From contig CAZUAH010000080.1 of the NCBI GenBank assembly GCA_964617665.1, positions 1 to 37,678 of the forward strand: a DNA stretch of 37,678 nt, read 5' to 3'. The translations under genes were made by a program, and so were the position numbers. Each line of letters begins with the position of its first letter. The stretch's first letter is position 1. The notes under the pieces were generated by a model that was not told the DNA's origin, ran no database searches, and saw only the letters and a program-made list of their open reading frames with translations. The stretch comes from JADHUC01 sp964617665. Lineage in GTDB: Bacteria; Planctomycetota; Planctomycetia; Pirellulales; Pirellulaceae. Shown piece after piece: positions 26,375 through 33,548 of the stretch.

Positions 26375-28540
26375 CTATTCGTCGCTCAGGATGATTCGCG
26401 CATCGGCCACCATCGCGCCCTTGCCGCGTGCGTACACCAACAGCGGGTTGATATCCAATTCGCGAATCCGCGGATGATCGGTCACCAGTTGACTGAGCCT
26501 CAATAGACACTCCTCGACAGCCGTCAAATCCGATGGCGGTTCGCCGCGTACACCCTGAAGCAGCTTGAACGACCGTATCTCGCGGATCATGTCGTCGGCC
26601 ACGTCTTCGCGGATCGGCGCTAGCCGGAAGGCCACGTCGCGGAACGTCTCCGCGTAGATACCGCCAAGCCCGAACATCAATACCGGGCCGAACCGCTCGT
26701 CCCGCGTCAACCCAAGGATCACTTCCTTCCCTGGGTCGAGCATTTTCTGTATGACAACGCCCCAGATCTCTACGTCGTCGCCCATGTGGCCACGAACTGC
26801 TTTGATCATCTGGTCGTATGCGGCACGGACCTCGGCTTCATTCGCCAGGTTCAAGCGGACACCGTCCACTTCGGTTTTGTGCAGAATCTTGGGCCCGGCG
26901 ATCTTCATCACCACGGGGTAACCGAATTCGCCGGCCGCGGCGACTGCTTCGTCAGCGGACCGGGCTAGAGTGAACGGCACGGTTGGAAAGCCGTACAACC
27001 GCAACGCCTCCAGAGCTTTGGCTTCGATCAGCTGAGGACGGCCTTCGGCGAGTTCATCGTCGAACAGTTTGGCGACCGCGTCCTTGTCGACGTCGAATTG
27101 CCGATAGCCGCGAATCTCGGATCGCACCCACTCGCCAAACCTGCTCTTTGCCGCCAGCGCCCGCATCGCGTTTTCCGGGAACGCGAATGTCGGCACGCCG
27201 TATTTGCGCCGCAGCAAATCAACGCCGGCTCGCACGTCGACCAAACCCATCAGGCAGGCGGCGATGGGCTTGTTGCAGAACTCCATGGTTTCGCCGATGA
27301 CCTCTGCGATTTTTGTCTCGTCCGTCATGGTCTGAGGCGTCACGATGACCAGCACTTGATCCACCGCCTCGTCGGCCGTCACGGCGTCCAAGGCTGCGCG
27401 GTAGCGGTCGTGGCGTGCATCACCGATTACATCGACGGGGTTCTTGATGCTGCCGACCACGGGCATCTGGAATTGCAGAGACTTCTTTGTGTAGTCGTGA
27501 AACTTGGCCAGTTTCAGTTCGTGCCGCACGCAAGCGTCCGTGGCCATGATCCCCGGACCGCCGGCATTGGTGATGATTGCGGTTCTCCGACCTGCGGGCA
27601 GTGTTTCGTCGATGAAGATCTCGGCCACGTCGAACAACTGAGCGACCGTCACGACGCGAAATGCGCCGGCCTGGGTCATGACCGCGTTGTACAGTTCATC
27701 TGATCCGGCCAACGAACCGGTGTGTGATGCCGCGGCCGCAGCCCCTTCTGCCGTGCGACCACTTTTGATGACCATGATCGGTTTGGGGTTTTCGCCATGC
27801 GTGATCTCGTGGGCGGCTTCCAGAAATCGCGGGCCGCTGGCGATCTCCTCGACGTACATCATGATCGCCCGTGTGTTGGCATCCGCGGCCAGGGACTGCA
27901 AAAGGTCCACTTCGTCGATATCGCACTTGTTACCGAAACTGACAAAACGCGAAAAACCGATACCGCGTCCTTTGGCATAATCCAACAGTGCCGCGCACAA
28001 CGCGCCGCTCTGTGATATCAGTCCCAAACACCCGGGCGGCGGGATGTCACGGCCGAACGTGGCGTTCATAGACACAGATGGGTCGGTATTGATCACGCCC
28101 AGACAATTTGGCCCCAGGAGCGACAGGTTGTTGTCGCGAGCAATGTCACGTAACCGAGCCTCTCGCTCCACACCGTCGCCACCTACTTCTTTGAAGCCAG
28201 CCGATATGACCACCACGTGACGGGTGCCCAACTCGGCAGCCTGCCGCACGACCTTTTCGACATGCGGTGACGGCACAACAACGACTACCAGATCAAGCGG
28301 TTCGTCGATCGCGCTCAGATCCTTGAAGCACGGAACGCCCAACACGCCTTTCGCCTTGGGATTGACTGGGTAGATGACGCCCGTGTAGCGTCCCTGGATC
28401 AAGTTCTGTACGACGGCATGGCCGACGGACCCAACTTTGCGGGACGCTCCTACGACCGCGATGGATCGTGGGCAAAATAGAGGATCCAAGTCACGATGCT
28501 CGGTTGCCTGTTCGTTTTTTGTATCAGATTCGCCGCTCAT
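26375..28540 (-). CDS. NDP-forming acetyl/acyl-CoA synthetase (fused alpha-beta)
   Basis: A 721-residue fused enzyme that interconverts acyl-CoA, NDP and phosphate with acid, NTP and CoA. The alpha part has a CoA-binding Rossmann domain (IAVVGASRKVGSVG, 27-40), GPNCLGV, then a succinyl-CoA-ligase-like region with ISQSGA and the phosphohistidine loop SHTGSLAG (His273). The C-terminal beta part (about 490-721) is an ATP-grasp domain with GYPVVMKIAGPKILHKTEVDGV and ELDINPL. The start at 28540 is chosen over 28603 because GGAG precedes it closely and the peptide begins with a short polar stretch before LDPLFCPRSIAVVG. It sits between acs and the hydrolase/GNAT gene on the same strand. Confidence 0.9.
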   Translation of the reverse strand: MSGESDTKNEQATEHRDLDPLFCPRSIAVVGASRKVGSVGHAVVQNLIQGRYTGVIYPVNPKAKGVLGVPCFKDLSAIDEPLDLVVVVVPSPHVEKVVRQAAELGTRHVVVISAGFKEVGGDGVEREARLRDIARDNNLSLLGPNCLGVINTDPSVSMNATFGRDIPPPGCLGLISQSGALCAALLDYAKGRGIGFSRFVSFGNKCDIDEVDLLQSLAADANTRAIMMYVEEIASGPRFLEAAHEITHGENPKPIMVIKSGRTAEGAAAAASHTGSLAGSDELYNAVMTQAGAFRVVTVAQLFDVAEIFIDETLPAGRRTAIITNAGGPGIMATDACVRHELKLAKFHDYTKKSLQFQMPVVGSIKNPVDVIGDARHDRYRAALDAVTADEAVDQVLVIVTPQTMTDETKIAEVIGETMEFCNKPIAACLMGLVDVRAGVDLLRRKYGVPTFAFPENAMRALAAKSRFGEWVRSEIRGYRQFDVDKDAVAKLFDDELAEGRPQLIEAKALEALRLYGFPTVPFTLARSADEAVAAAGEFGYPVVMKIAGPKILHKTEVDGVRLNLANEAEVRAAYDQMIKAVRGHMGDDVEIWGVVIQKMLDPGKEVILGLTRDERFGPVLMFGLGGIYAETFRDVAFRLAPIREDVADDMIREIRSFKLLQGVRGEPPSDLTAVEECLLRLSQLVTDHPRIRELDINPLLVYARGKGAMVADARIILSDE

Positions 28541-28661
28541 TTCCGCTCCGGTTTCAGTCCGAAAAAATACACAAGTGATGCGTAGGCCGCACGTACCCAT
28601 CAAACATGATTTGACGCGGTACTGGTTCGATAACGTGGCCTAGCTATTTCAAATTTCTATC

Positions 28662-30638
28662 TCACCCGAATTGAGTTGGTCGCTGGGCAATTAGGTCTTC
28701 GACCACCGAGGGGTCGGCCAGGGTGGACGTATCGCCCACCTTGTCCAGTTCGTTCTCGGCGATCTTGCGCAGTATGCGACGCATGATCTTGCCGCTTCGG
28801 GTTTTGGGCAGGCCCGGCGCCCACTGAATGATGTCGGGGGTGGCAATCGGGCCGATTTCCGCACGCACGTGTTTGACCAGTTCCGCCTGGAGTTCGTCGG
28901 TTGGCTCATAATTGGACCTGAGCGTCACATAAGCATAGATGCCTTGTCCCTTGATTTCGTGCGGAAAACCAACCACGGCCGATTCGGCGACCGCTGGGTG
29001 GCTGACCAAAGCGCTTTCAACTTCGGCCGTGCCAAGACGGTGTCCGGAAATGTTGATCACATCGTCGACGCGGCCGAGCAGCCAGTAGTCGCCGCCTTCG
29101 TCTACCCGGCAACCGTCGCTGGTGAAGTACAGTCCTTTGAACGTGCTGAAATAGGTCTGCACGAACCGCTCATGGTCGCCCCACGTGGTTCGCATCATGC
29201 CCGGCCAAGGCTTCTTGATGCACAGTTTGCCTTTTTCACCCTGGGGTATCGGGTCCCCCTTGTCATCAACAACGACCGGCTCGACGCCGAAAAACGGCCG
29301 GCTGGCGCTGCCGGGTTTAAGCGTATGGGCACCAGGAAGCGGCGTAATCAGGACGCCGCCCGTTTCGGTCTGCCACCACGTGTCGACGACCGGGCATCGT
29401 TCTTTGCCCACCAGACGCCAGTACCACAACCATACGTCCGGATTGATCGGTTCGCCAACCGTCCCCAGCAGCTTGAGGCTGGACAAGTCGCGGCTCAGTA
29501 TGTGCTCTTCCCCTTCGCGCATCAACGCTCGGATCGCCGTAGGTGCCGTGTAGAACTGAGTGACCTTGTACTTATCCACCACGTCCCAGAACCGACCGGC
29601 ATCAGGATAAGTCGGCACGCCTTCGAACATCACGCTGGTGGCACCATTGCACAGCGGCCCATAGACGATGTACGAATGACCGGTGATCCAGCCGATGTCG
29701 GCCGTGCACCACCAGATGTCGCCGTACTGGTAATCGAAGATGTACTTGAACGTCGTGGCTGCATACACCATGTAGCCGCCTGTGGTGTGCAGCACGCCCT
29801 TCGGCTTTCCTGTGGACCCGGACGTGTACAAGATGAACAGCGGGTCTTCAGCGTCCAGCCACTCCGGCTCGCATGTAGGCTCAGCGGATTCCATGACGTC
29901 GTGCCACCACACGTCGCGGCCTTCGGTCATCGGCACGTCGATGCCCGTTCTCTTGACGACCACCACCTTTTCGATGCTAGGACACTGGGCAACGCCCTTG
30001 TCCGCCTTCGTCTTCATGACGATGTCGTTCTTCTTGCCGCGCAGAGCCGTGTCCTGCGTCACGAGCAACTTGCACTCCGAGTCCTGTATCCGGTCACGCA
30101 GCGAGTCCTCGCTGAAAGCGCCAAAAACCACGGAGTGAATGGCGCCGATGCGGGCGCATGCCAGCATGGCAACGGGTAGTTCTGGAATCATCTGCATATA
30201 CAGGCAGACGCGGTCTCCCTTGCTGATCCCCAACGCCTTCAGTGCATTGGCAAACTTGCACACCTCGGCGTGCAACTCGCGGTAAGTCATCTGGCTGCCC
30301 TCGGTCGGCTCGTTGCCTTCCCAGATGATCGCTACCTGATCGCCACGCGTCTCCAAATGGCGATCCAGCGCGTTGACCGAGAGATTAGTCTTGCCACCGA
30401 TGAACCACTTGATCGAAATATCGCCTTCGAAGCTGTAGTCGCGTACCTGGTCCCACTTCTTTTCCCACACGAAGGTGTCGGCGATCTCGCTCCAGAACCC
30501 CTCGGGATCCTCGACAGACCGTTTGTACATCGCTTCATAGTCCTCGAGCGATGGGCAGTGGGCCTTGCCGACGAAACTCTCGGTAGGCGGGACTAGTTTC
30601 CCTTGCTTGACCGTCTCATTGGAGTTTGTGTCACTCAT
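28662..30638 (-). CDS. acs: acetyl-CoA synthetase, AMP-forming
   Basis: A 658-residue Acs that makes acetyl-CoA from acetate, ATP and CoA. All core motifs are present: the P-loop YTSGSTGKPKGVLHTTGGY, DTWWQTETGG, the hinge region GRVDDVINISGHRLGTAEVE, and the C-terminal PKTRSGKIMRR containing Lys617, the lysine that Pat-type acetyltransferases acetylate in classical Acs. Length is normal. ATG at 30638 is supported by AAGGAG 10 nt upstream; a longer frame from 30680 lacks such support. The two following genes also act on acyl-CoA, after a 121-nt gap without a clear terminator, so joint expression is likely. Confidence 0.96.
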   Translation of the reverse strand: MSDTNSNETVKQGKLVPPTESFVGKAHCPSLEDYEAMYKRSVEDPEGFWSEIADTFVWEKKWDQVRDYSFEGDISIKWFIGGKTNLSVNALDRHLETRGDQVAIIWEGNEPTEGSQMTYRELHAEVCKFANALKALGISKGDRVCLYMQMIPELPVAMLACARIGAIHSVVFGAFSEDSLRDRIQDSECKLLVTQDTALRGKKNDIVMKTKADKGVAQCPSIEKVVVVKRTGIDVPMTEGRDVWWHDVMESAEPTCEPEWLDAEDPLFILYTSGSTGKPKGVLHTTGGYMVYAATTFKYIFDYQYGDIWWCTADIGWITGHSYIVYGPLCNGATSVMFEGVPTYPDAGRFWDVVDKYKVTQFYTAPTAIRALMREGEEHILSRDLSSLKLLGTVGEPINPDVWLWYWRLVGKERCPVVDTWWQTETGGVLITPLPGAHTLKPGSASRPFFGVEPVVVDDKGDPIPQGEKGKLCIKKPWPGMMRTTWGDHERFVQTYFSTFKGLYFTSDGCRVDEGGDYWLLGRVDDVINISGHRLGTAEVESALVSHPAVAESAVVGFPHEIKGQGIYAYVTLRSNYEPTDELQAELVKHVRAEIGPIATPDIIQWAPGLPKTRSGKIMRRILRKIAENELDKVGDTSTLADPSVVEDLIAQRPTQFG

Positions 30639-30802
30639 TCTTCTGTGGCTCCTTCGGATCTCATCGGAGTAAGTGCACACCCGGCGCGTGCGAGTCTATA
30701 GAATAGATGCCTAAGCATTCCGGACCAAATGAGGGTCGCTCCAAAGGGCGTGCCTCGGTTTCGGTGTGCGACGGATGATGCTCACCGTACGTCGGCAAAA
30801 GT

Positions 30803-30825
30803 GCGGAGCCCAAACATGGCTCTGC
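30803..30825 (-). terminator. candidate terminator of the TPR gene
   Basis: Read on the minus strand, GCAGAGCC and GGCTCCGC form an 8-bp stem (one G-T pair) with a 7-nt loop, followed by ACTTTTG. It lies about 60 nt past the TPR gene stop and upstream of acs. The T-tract is short. Confidence 0.4.
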
Positions 30826-30883
30826 GCGCAGCACCATACGGTAGCTGTATCAGAGGCTTTCGACAAGTCGGGGGGGATGTATC

Positions 30884-31804
30884 TCAGAACAGCTTCTCGT
30901 TCGGCTCGTAGCCGAGATCCCGAACTCTCTGCCGGTCCTGCTCGGCCTGCTCCGGTTCGCCAACCTTATCGTTCACCAATGCCCGATGGTAGCGAATCAC
31001 AGCCTCGTTGTGGTTCGCTAGTTTCAGTCGACGCTTGAAGTCTCGCTGGTCGACGGCTCGTTGTGGGTTCCGAGCCTCCTGCAGATCGGTATCAAGGCCT
31101 TTCACGGCAGCGTCCATGTCACGTTTGGCGGATTTCATGTCCTTCCGCCGGTAGTAAATGAAGCCCCGCGTGTCCAGCATCGCGGCGTTGTCCCCCTCGA
31201 TCTCCAAGGCCTTCTCGACATCCGCCAGCGCCTCGTCCAATTCGATGTTCCCCAGTGCACGGGCGTATGCCAGCCCGTTCAGCACGGTCGTCCTGTTTGC
31301 GGCCGTGCTGTGTCCGTGGAGTTCGGCCAGCTTCTTCCAGTCTTCAATTGCCTCCGCGTGTCGCCCAAGGTGTTGAAGAGCCAAGCTGCGCTGCAAAAGC
31401 GTTCGAGTGTCTTTGGCCGCCACCTCCAGTGCGTGATTACAGTCCTCCAAAGCACCAGCGTAGTCGCGGTCGTCAAGTCGCCATTCGGCTCGCTGACGGT
31501 ACGCCGACGGGTTCTCCGGGTCCCACTCGAGTGCCTTGTTCAGATCTGCTGTCGCTTCCTCGTGGTTACCATTGCTGTAGTTCTCGATCGCCGATGCCTC
31601 ATACCAGCGCGATATCTCCTTTGGAAACCAAGCATACAGGAGCGGTCCGAGTACCAGTGCCAACGTGCCGAGGATGACGAGGCGCATCGTCCATTTTGAC
31701 CTGCGCGGCCCGGTATCCACCTCCGAATCAGCTAGCGACGCCAGCACAACGTCTGGCCCGCCTGACGGGTCGTTGGTCTGTGGATCGTTTGGAGTTTCGC
31801 CCAT
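30884..31804 (-). CDS. membrane-anchored TPR protein
   Basis: A 306-residue protein with a polar N-terminus (1-37), one membrane span (WTMRLVILGTLALVLGPLLYAWF, about 38-60) and then tandem tetratricopeptide repeats (about 65-280). Repeat features such as ENPSAYRQRAEWRLDDRDYAGALEDCNHAL and DNAAMLDTRGFIYYRRKDM show the alternating small and aromatic residues of TPR helices. TPRs mediate protein contacts, so it may organise an envelope complex; no enzymatic domain is seen. It is divergent from the lipoprotein gene, and the MITE-like element lies between them. The ATG at 31804 has no strong ribosome binding site. Confidence 0.78.
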   Translation of the reverse strand: MGETPNDPQTNDPSGGPDVVLASLADSEVDTGPRRSKWTMRLVILGTLALVLGPLLYAWFPKEISRWYEASAIENYSNGNHEEATADLNKALEWDPENPSAYRQRAEWRLDDRDYAGALEDCNHALEVAAKDTRTLLQRSLALQHLGRHAEAIEDWKKLAELHGHSTAANRTTVLNGLAYARALGNIELDEALADVEKALEIEGDNAAMLDTRGFIYYRRKDMKSAKRDMDAAVKGLDTDLQEARNPQRAVDQRDFKRRLKLANHNEAVIRYHRALVNDKVGEPEQAEQDRQRVRDLGYEPNEKLF

Positions 31805-31940
31805 GTCTACCTACCACTTTCTGGCATTGACGCGTTCTGCCACGGCCCCTAATATCCCCGCCCACTTATCAAGCCGACAAGGGTACCGATCGTAGCACGT
31901 GTGTCAATTTTTACGGTTTTGCTGGTTTGAACGTACCCCA

Positions 31941-31944
31941 CTAA
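31941..31944 (+). repeat. left target-site duplication candidate (CTAA)
   Basis: CTAA directly abuts the left terminal inverted repeat, and the same CTAA abuts the right one at 32172-32175. The repeat is only 4 bp, so chance is possible, but the exact placement supports transposition. Confidence 0.5.
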
Positions 31945-31965
31945 TTCGACTGTTTGACTTCGACC

Positions 31966-31986
31966 CCTGCTGGCTCGTCCGGCAGG
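31966..31986. repeat. left side hairpin of the MITE-like element
   Basis: CCTGCTGG and CCGGCAGG form an 8-bp stem with one T-G pair around the loop CTCGT. It mirrors the right side hairpin at 32124-32144, whose loop is the reverse complement. Confidence 0.6.
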
Positions 31987-32026
31987 TGGACCAGTTTGAA
32001 AGGCTAAGAAAACGTCTCTCTAAGAC

Positions 32027-32079
32027 ACCTAGTCATCCCCTCTTCGCCGCCCACGGCGGCGAAGAGGGGATGACTAGGT
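32027..32079. repeat. perfect 25-bp inverted repeat with CAC loop
   Basis: The left arm 32027-32051 (starting ACCTAGTCATCCCC) is the exact reverse complement of the right arm 32055-32079, with a 3-nt loop at 32052-32054. It lies at the centre of the MITE-like element. Since both flanking genes point away from it and no T-run follows on either side, it is not a terminator. Confidence 0.9.
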
Positions 32080-32123
32080 AAGCAAGGTGGTGAGCGGCCG
32101 CGTTAGCTGCCCAAACATCGGCT

Positions 32124-32144
32124 CCTGCCAGACGAGCTGGCAGG
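32124..32144. repeat. right side hairpin of the MITE-like element
   Basis: CCTGCCAG and CTGGCAGG form a perfect 8-bp stem around the loop ACGAG. Compared with the left copy, two stem positions differ, yet pairing is kept. Confidence 0.6.
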
Positions 32145-32171
32145 GGGCCAATACCAACTCAAACAGTCGAA

Positions 32172-32175
32172 CTAA
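32172..32175 (+). repeat. right target-site duplication candidate (CTAA)
   Basis: CTAA immediately follows the right terminal inverted repeat and matches the copy at 31941-31944. Confidence 0.5.
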
Positions 32176-32237
32176 CCGAACCATTCTCTAGGCAATCTCG
32201 GTGTATAGTCAAGTCTCAACGTAAGGACGCGTTAGCC

Positions 32238-33248
32238 ATGCGCAAGAGCTTCTCGCCAATCACCACACTCGTGGCAGCCTTTTTCACCATCGCCACGCTT
32301 TCTCTCACAGGATGTCAAAGCGGCTTTAAAATGCCGAGTGCCCCGAGTTGGCTGAGTTTCAACAAGAAACCATCGTCATCCTCGCTTGCCAACAAACCGG
32401 ACACCCACTTGCCGTCGCCGTCAGCAACGGCAAACCCGAGTCAACCGCCCAGCTACGCACAGAATCGTGGCACGCAGCCTAGTGGGTCCTACTACTCGAA
32501 CGCAAGCTACGGTACCGCCCCGATGACTGCGAGCCGCGCTCCTGGTGGCGCCCGTTCCGACCGAGGTTTCTACTCGTCGGACTACGGCAAGACAGGAGCA
32601 GGCCAGAGCCCAAGTGGTGGCTATGGGGCCCCACCAGCCTCCTACACCCACAACGCGGCACCGCCAGCCAGATCGAATTATGATTCGTACGGTCCGAACG
32701 GATTCACCCCATCCACCGGTTCCGCTGCAACCGGCCAAACCAGGGGCAGCAGCGCCGGCGCTAGCCAGTACGGCACGACAGCAAAGTCAACGGTTGGCGA
32801 CTACGATTACGGGCGCACCGCTACCAGCCCCCCCGCCTCCAACTACGATTCCTATGGCGGGTCAGGCGCGGCCGGTGGCTATTCCCAAGATTCGGCCACC
32901 TACGGCGGGACGCCTTCCAATTATTCCAGCTCGAAGGGCATTCCTCCGTACAGCGGAGGCTCTTCCATTGGAGCTGGCAGCACTCCACCGACAGGTAGTT
33001 CCTCAACTGCACCTGCCAGCTATCTTCCCGGCAGCACATCGAGGAGCACCCAATTTGGCGACAGTCAGAACATCAACGTCGCCGGCGCGCGAGGCGTTCA
33101 GCCGACATCCTATGGCAGCCCGGACGGTTCAAGCAGCTACGGTTCAGCCACACCCGGCGGCCAAACCGCCCCAGCCAACTATGGCCAGGATTCGCGGACC
33201 GCGACCGGTCAGCAGTATCCCAGCACGAATGACAGCATCTACCGGTAG
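32238..33248 (+). CDS. low-complexity Ser/Gly/Tyr/Pro-rich lipoprotein
   Basis: A 336-residue exported protein with a type II signal peptide: a basic start, a hydrophobic core (LVAAFFTIATLSL) and the lipobox LTGC, with Cys26 as the predicted lipidated residue. After a short segment (KMPSAPSWLSFNKKP) the rest is disordered and dominated by S, G, Y, P, T and A, with loose repeats such as NYDSYG, YGGTPSNYSSS and SQYGTTA. No catalytic domain is present. It may be a surface or matrix component. AAGGA lies about 10 nt upstream of the ATG. A strong terminator follows 31 nt after the stop. Its gene composition is repeat-rich, so the exact length may vary between strains. Confidence 0.75.
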   Translation: MRKSFSPITTLVAAFFTIATLSLTGCQSGFKMPSAPSWLSFNKKPSSSSLANKPDTHLPSPSATANPSQPPSYAQNRGTQPSGSYYSNASYGTAPMTASRAPGGARSDRGFYSSDYGKTGAGQSPSGGYGAPPASYTHNAAPPARSNYDSYGPNGFTPSTGSAATGQTRGSSAGASQYGTTAKSTVGDYDYGRTATSPPASNYDSYGGSGAAGGYSQDSATYGGTPSNYSSSKGIPPYSGGSSIGAGSTPPTGSSSTAPASYLPGSTSRSTQFGDSQNINVAGARGVQPTSYGSPDGSSSYGSATPGGQTAPANYGQDSRTATGQQYPSTNDSIYR

Positions 33249-33279
33249 TCCGGCGGACGTCAAATGAACTTTACAAGAG

Positions 33280-33304
33280 CGCGGGCTTCAGGCCCGCGTT
33301 TTTT
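33280..33304 (+). terminator. Rho-independent terminator after the lipoprotein gene
   Basis: A perfect 7-bp GC stem (CGCGGGC 33280-33286, GCCCGCG 33292-33298) with loop TTCAG is followed by TTTTTT (33299-33304). Confidence 0.85.
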
Positions 33305-33386
33305 CGTTGCTTCGGGGGGGCATCGTCCTTCGAGCGGCCTTGAGAGCACCATCAAAGTCGTTAAGCGACAACATATTAGCAGACTA

Positions 33387-33415
33387 TTGCCTACAGATTG
33401 GTTTTCTCGTAAACT
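33387..33415 (+). promoter_or_regulatory. promoter candidate for tRNA-Thr
   Basis: TTGCCT (33387-33392), a 17-nt spacer and TAAACT (33410-33415) sit 15 nt upstream of the mature tRNA 5' end, giving a very short leader. Each box matches the consensus at four of six positions. Confidence 0.42.
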
Positions 33416-33430
33416 TTTCTGTTTGGCCTC

Positions 33431-33504
33431 GCCAGCGTAGCTTCAATTGGCAGAGCACCGCATTCGTAATGCGGGGGTTGCGGGTTCGACTCCCGCCGCT
33501 GGCT
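33431..33504 (+). tRNA. tRNA-Thr (anticodon CGT)
   Basis: A 74-nt cloverleaf: acceptor stem GCCAGCG/CGCTGGC, D-arm GCTT/GAGC, anticodon stem CCGCA/TGCGG with loop TTCGTAA (anticodon CGT, reading ACG), a 5-nt variable loop, and T-arm GCGGG/CCCGC with loop TTCGACT. The discriminator base is T, and CCA is not encoded, so it must be added after transcription. The start codon of the next gene lies 44 nt downstream with no terminator between. Confidence 0.95.
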
Positions 33505-33548
33505 CTTTCTTTTTTCTTGCTGCCTCGACTCTACTGGAGACGTTCCCT

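Larger units (their letters stand above)
31945..32171. mobile_element. MITE-like element with terminal inverted repeats
   Basis: The 227-bp element starts with TTCGACTGTTTGA (31945-31957) and ends with its exact reverse complement TCAAACAGTCGAA (32159-32171). Internally the left and right halves remain complementary over much of their length: the segment 31964-31986 matches the reverse complement of 32124-32146 with only a few changes, and the centre is a perfect 25-bp stem. It encodes no protein, so any mobility would need a transposase from elsewhere. The flanking CTAA copies look like a target duplication. Alternatives are a structured RNA gene or a regulatory cruciform. No second copy was noticed in this window. 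Confidence 0.6.
31805..32237. other. divergent intergenic region holding the MITE-like element
   Basis: These 433 bp separate the start codons of two genes pointing away from each other. I see no plausible protein-coding gene. The middle is occupied by the inverted-repeat element at 31945-32171. That leaves 140 bp for TPR-gene promoters and 66 bp before the lipoprotein gene, where TATAGT (32204-32209) could be a -10 box. Confidence 0.6.

Noticed and set aside
28869..30179. Long plus-strand open frame of 436 codons
   Set aside because: It lies entirely antisense to acs, whose protein motifs are unmistakable. The translated frame has no recognisable domain and reflects GC-rich codon structure.
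32027..32079. Possible CRISPR repeat or transcription terminator
   Set aside because: There is only one copy and no spacers, and both flanking genes are transcribed away from it with no T-run, so neither reading holds.
33447..33548. N-terminal extension of the TPR/alpha-CTD protein
   Set aside because: The extension would begin inside the tRNA-Thr gene. The ATG at 33549 has a ribosome binding site and fits the protein.
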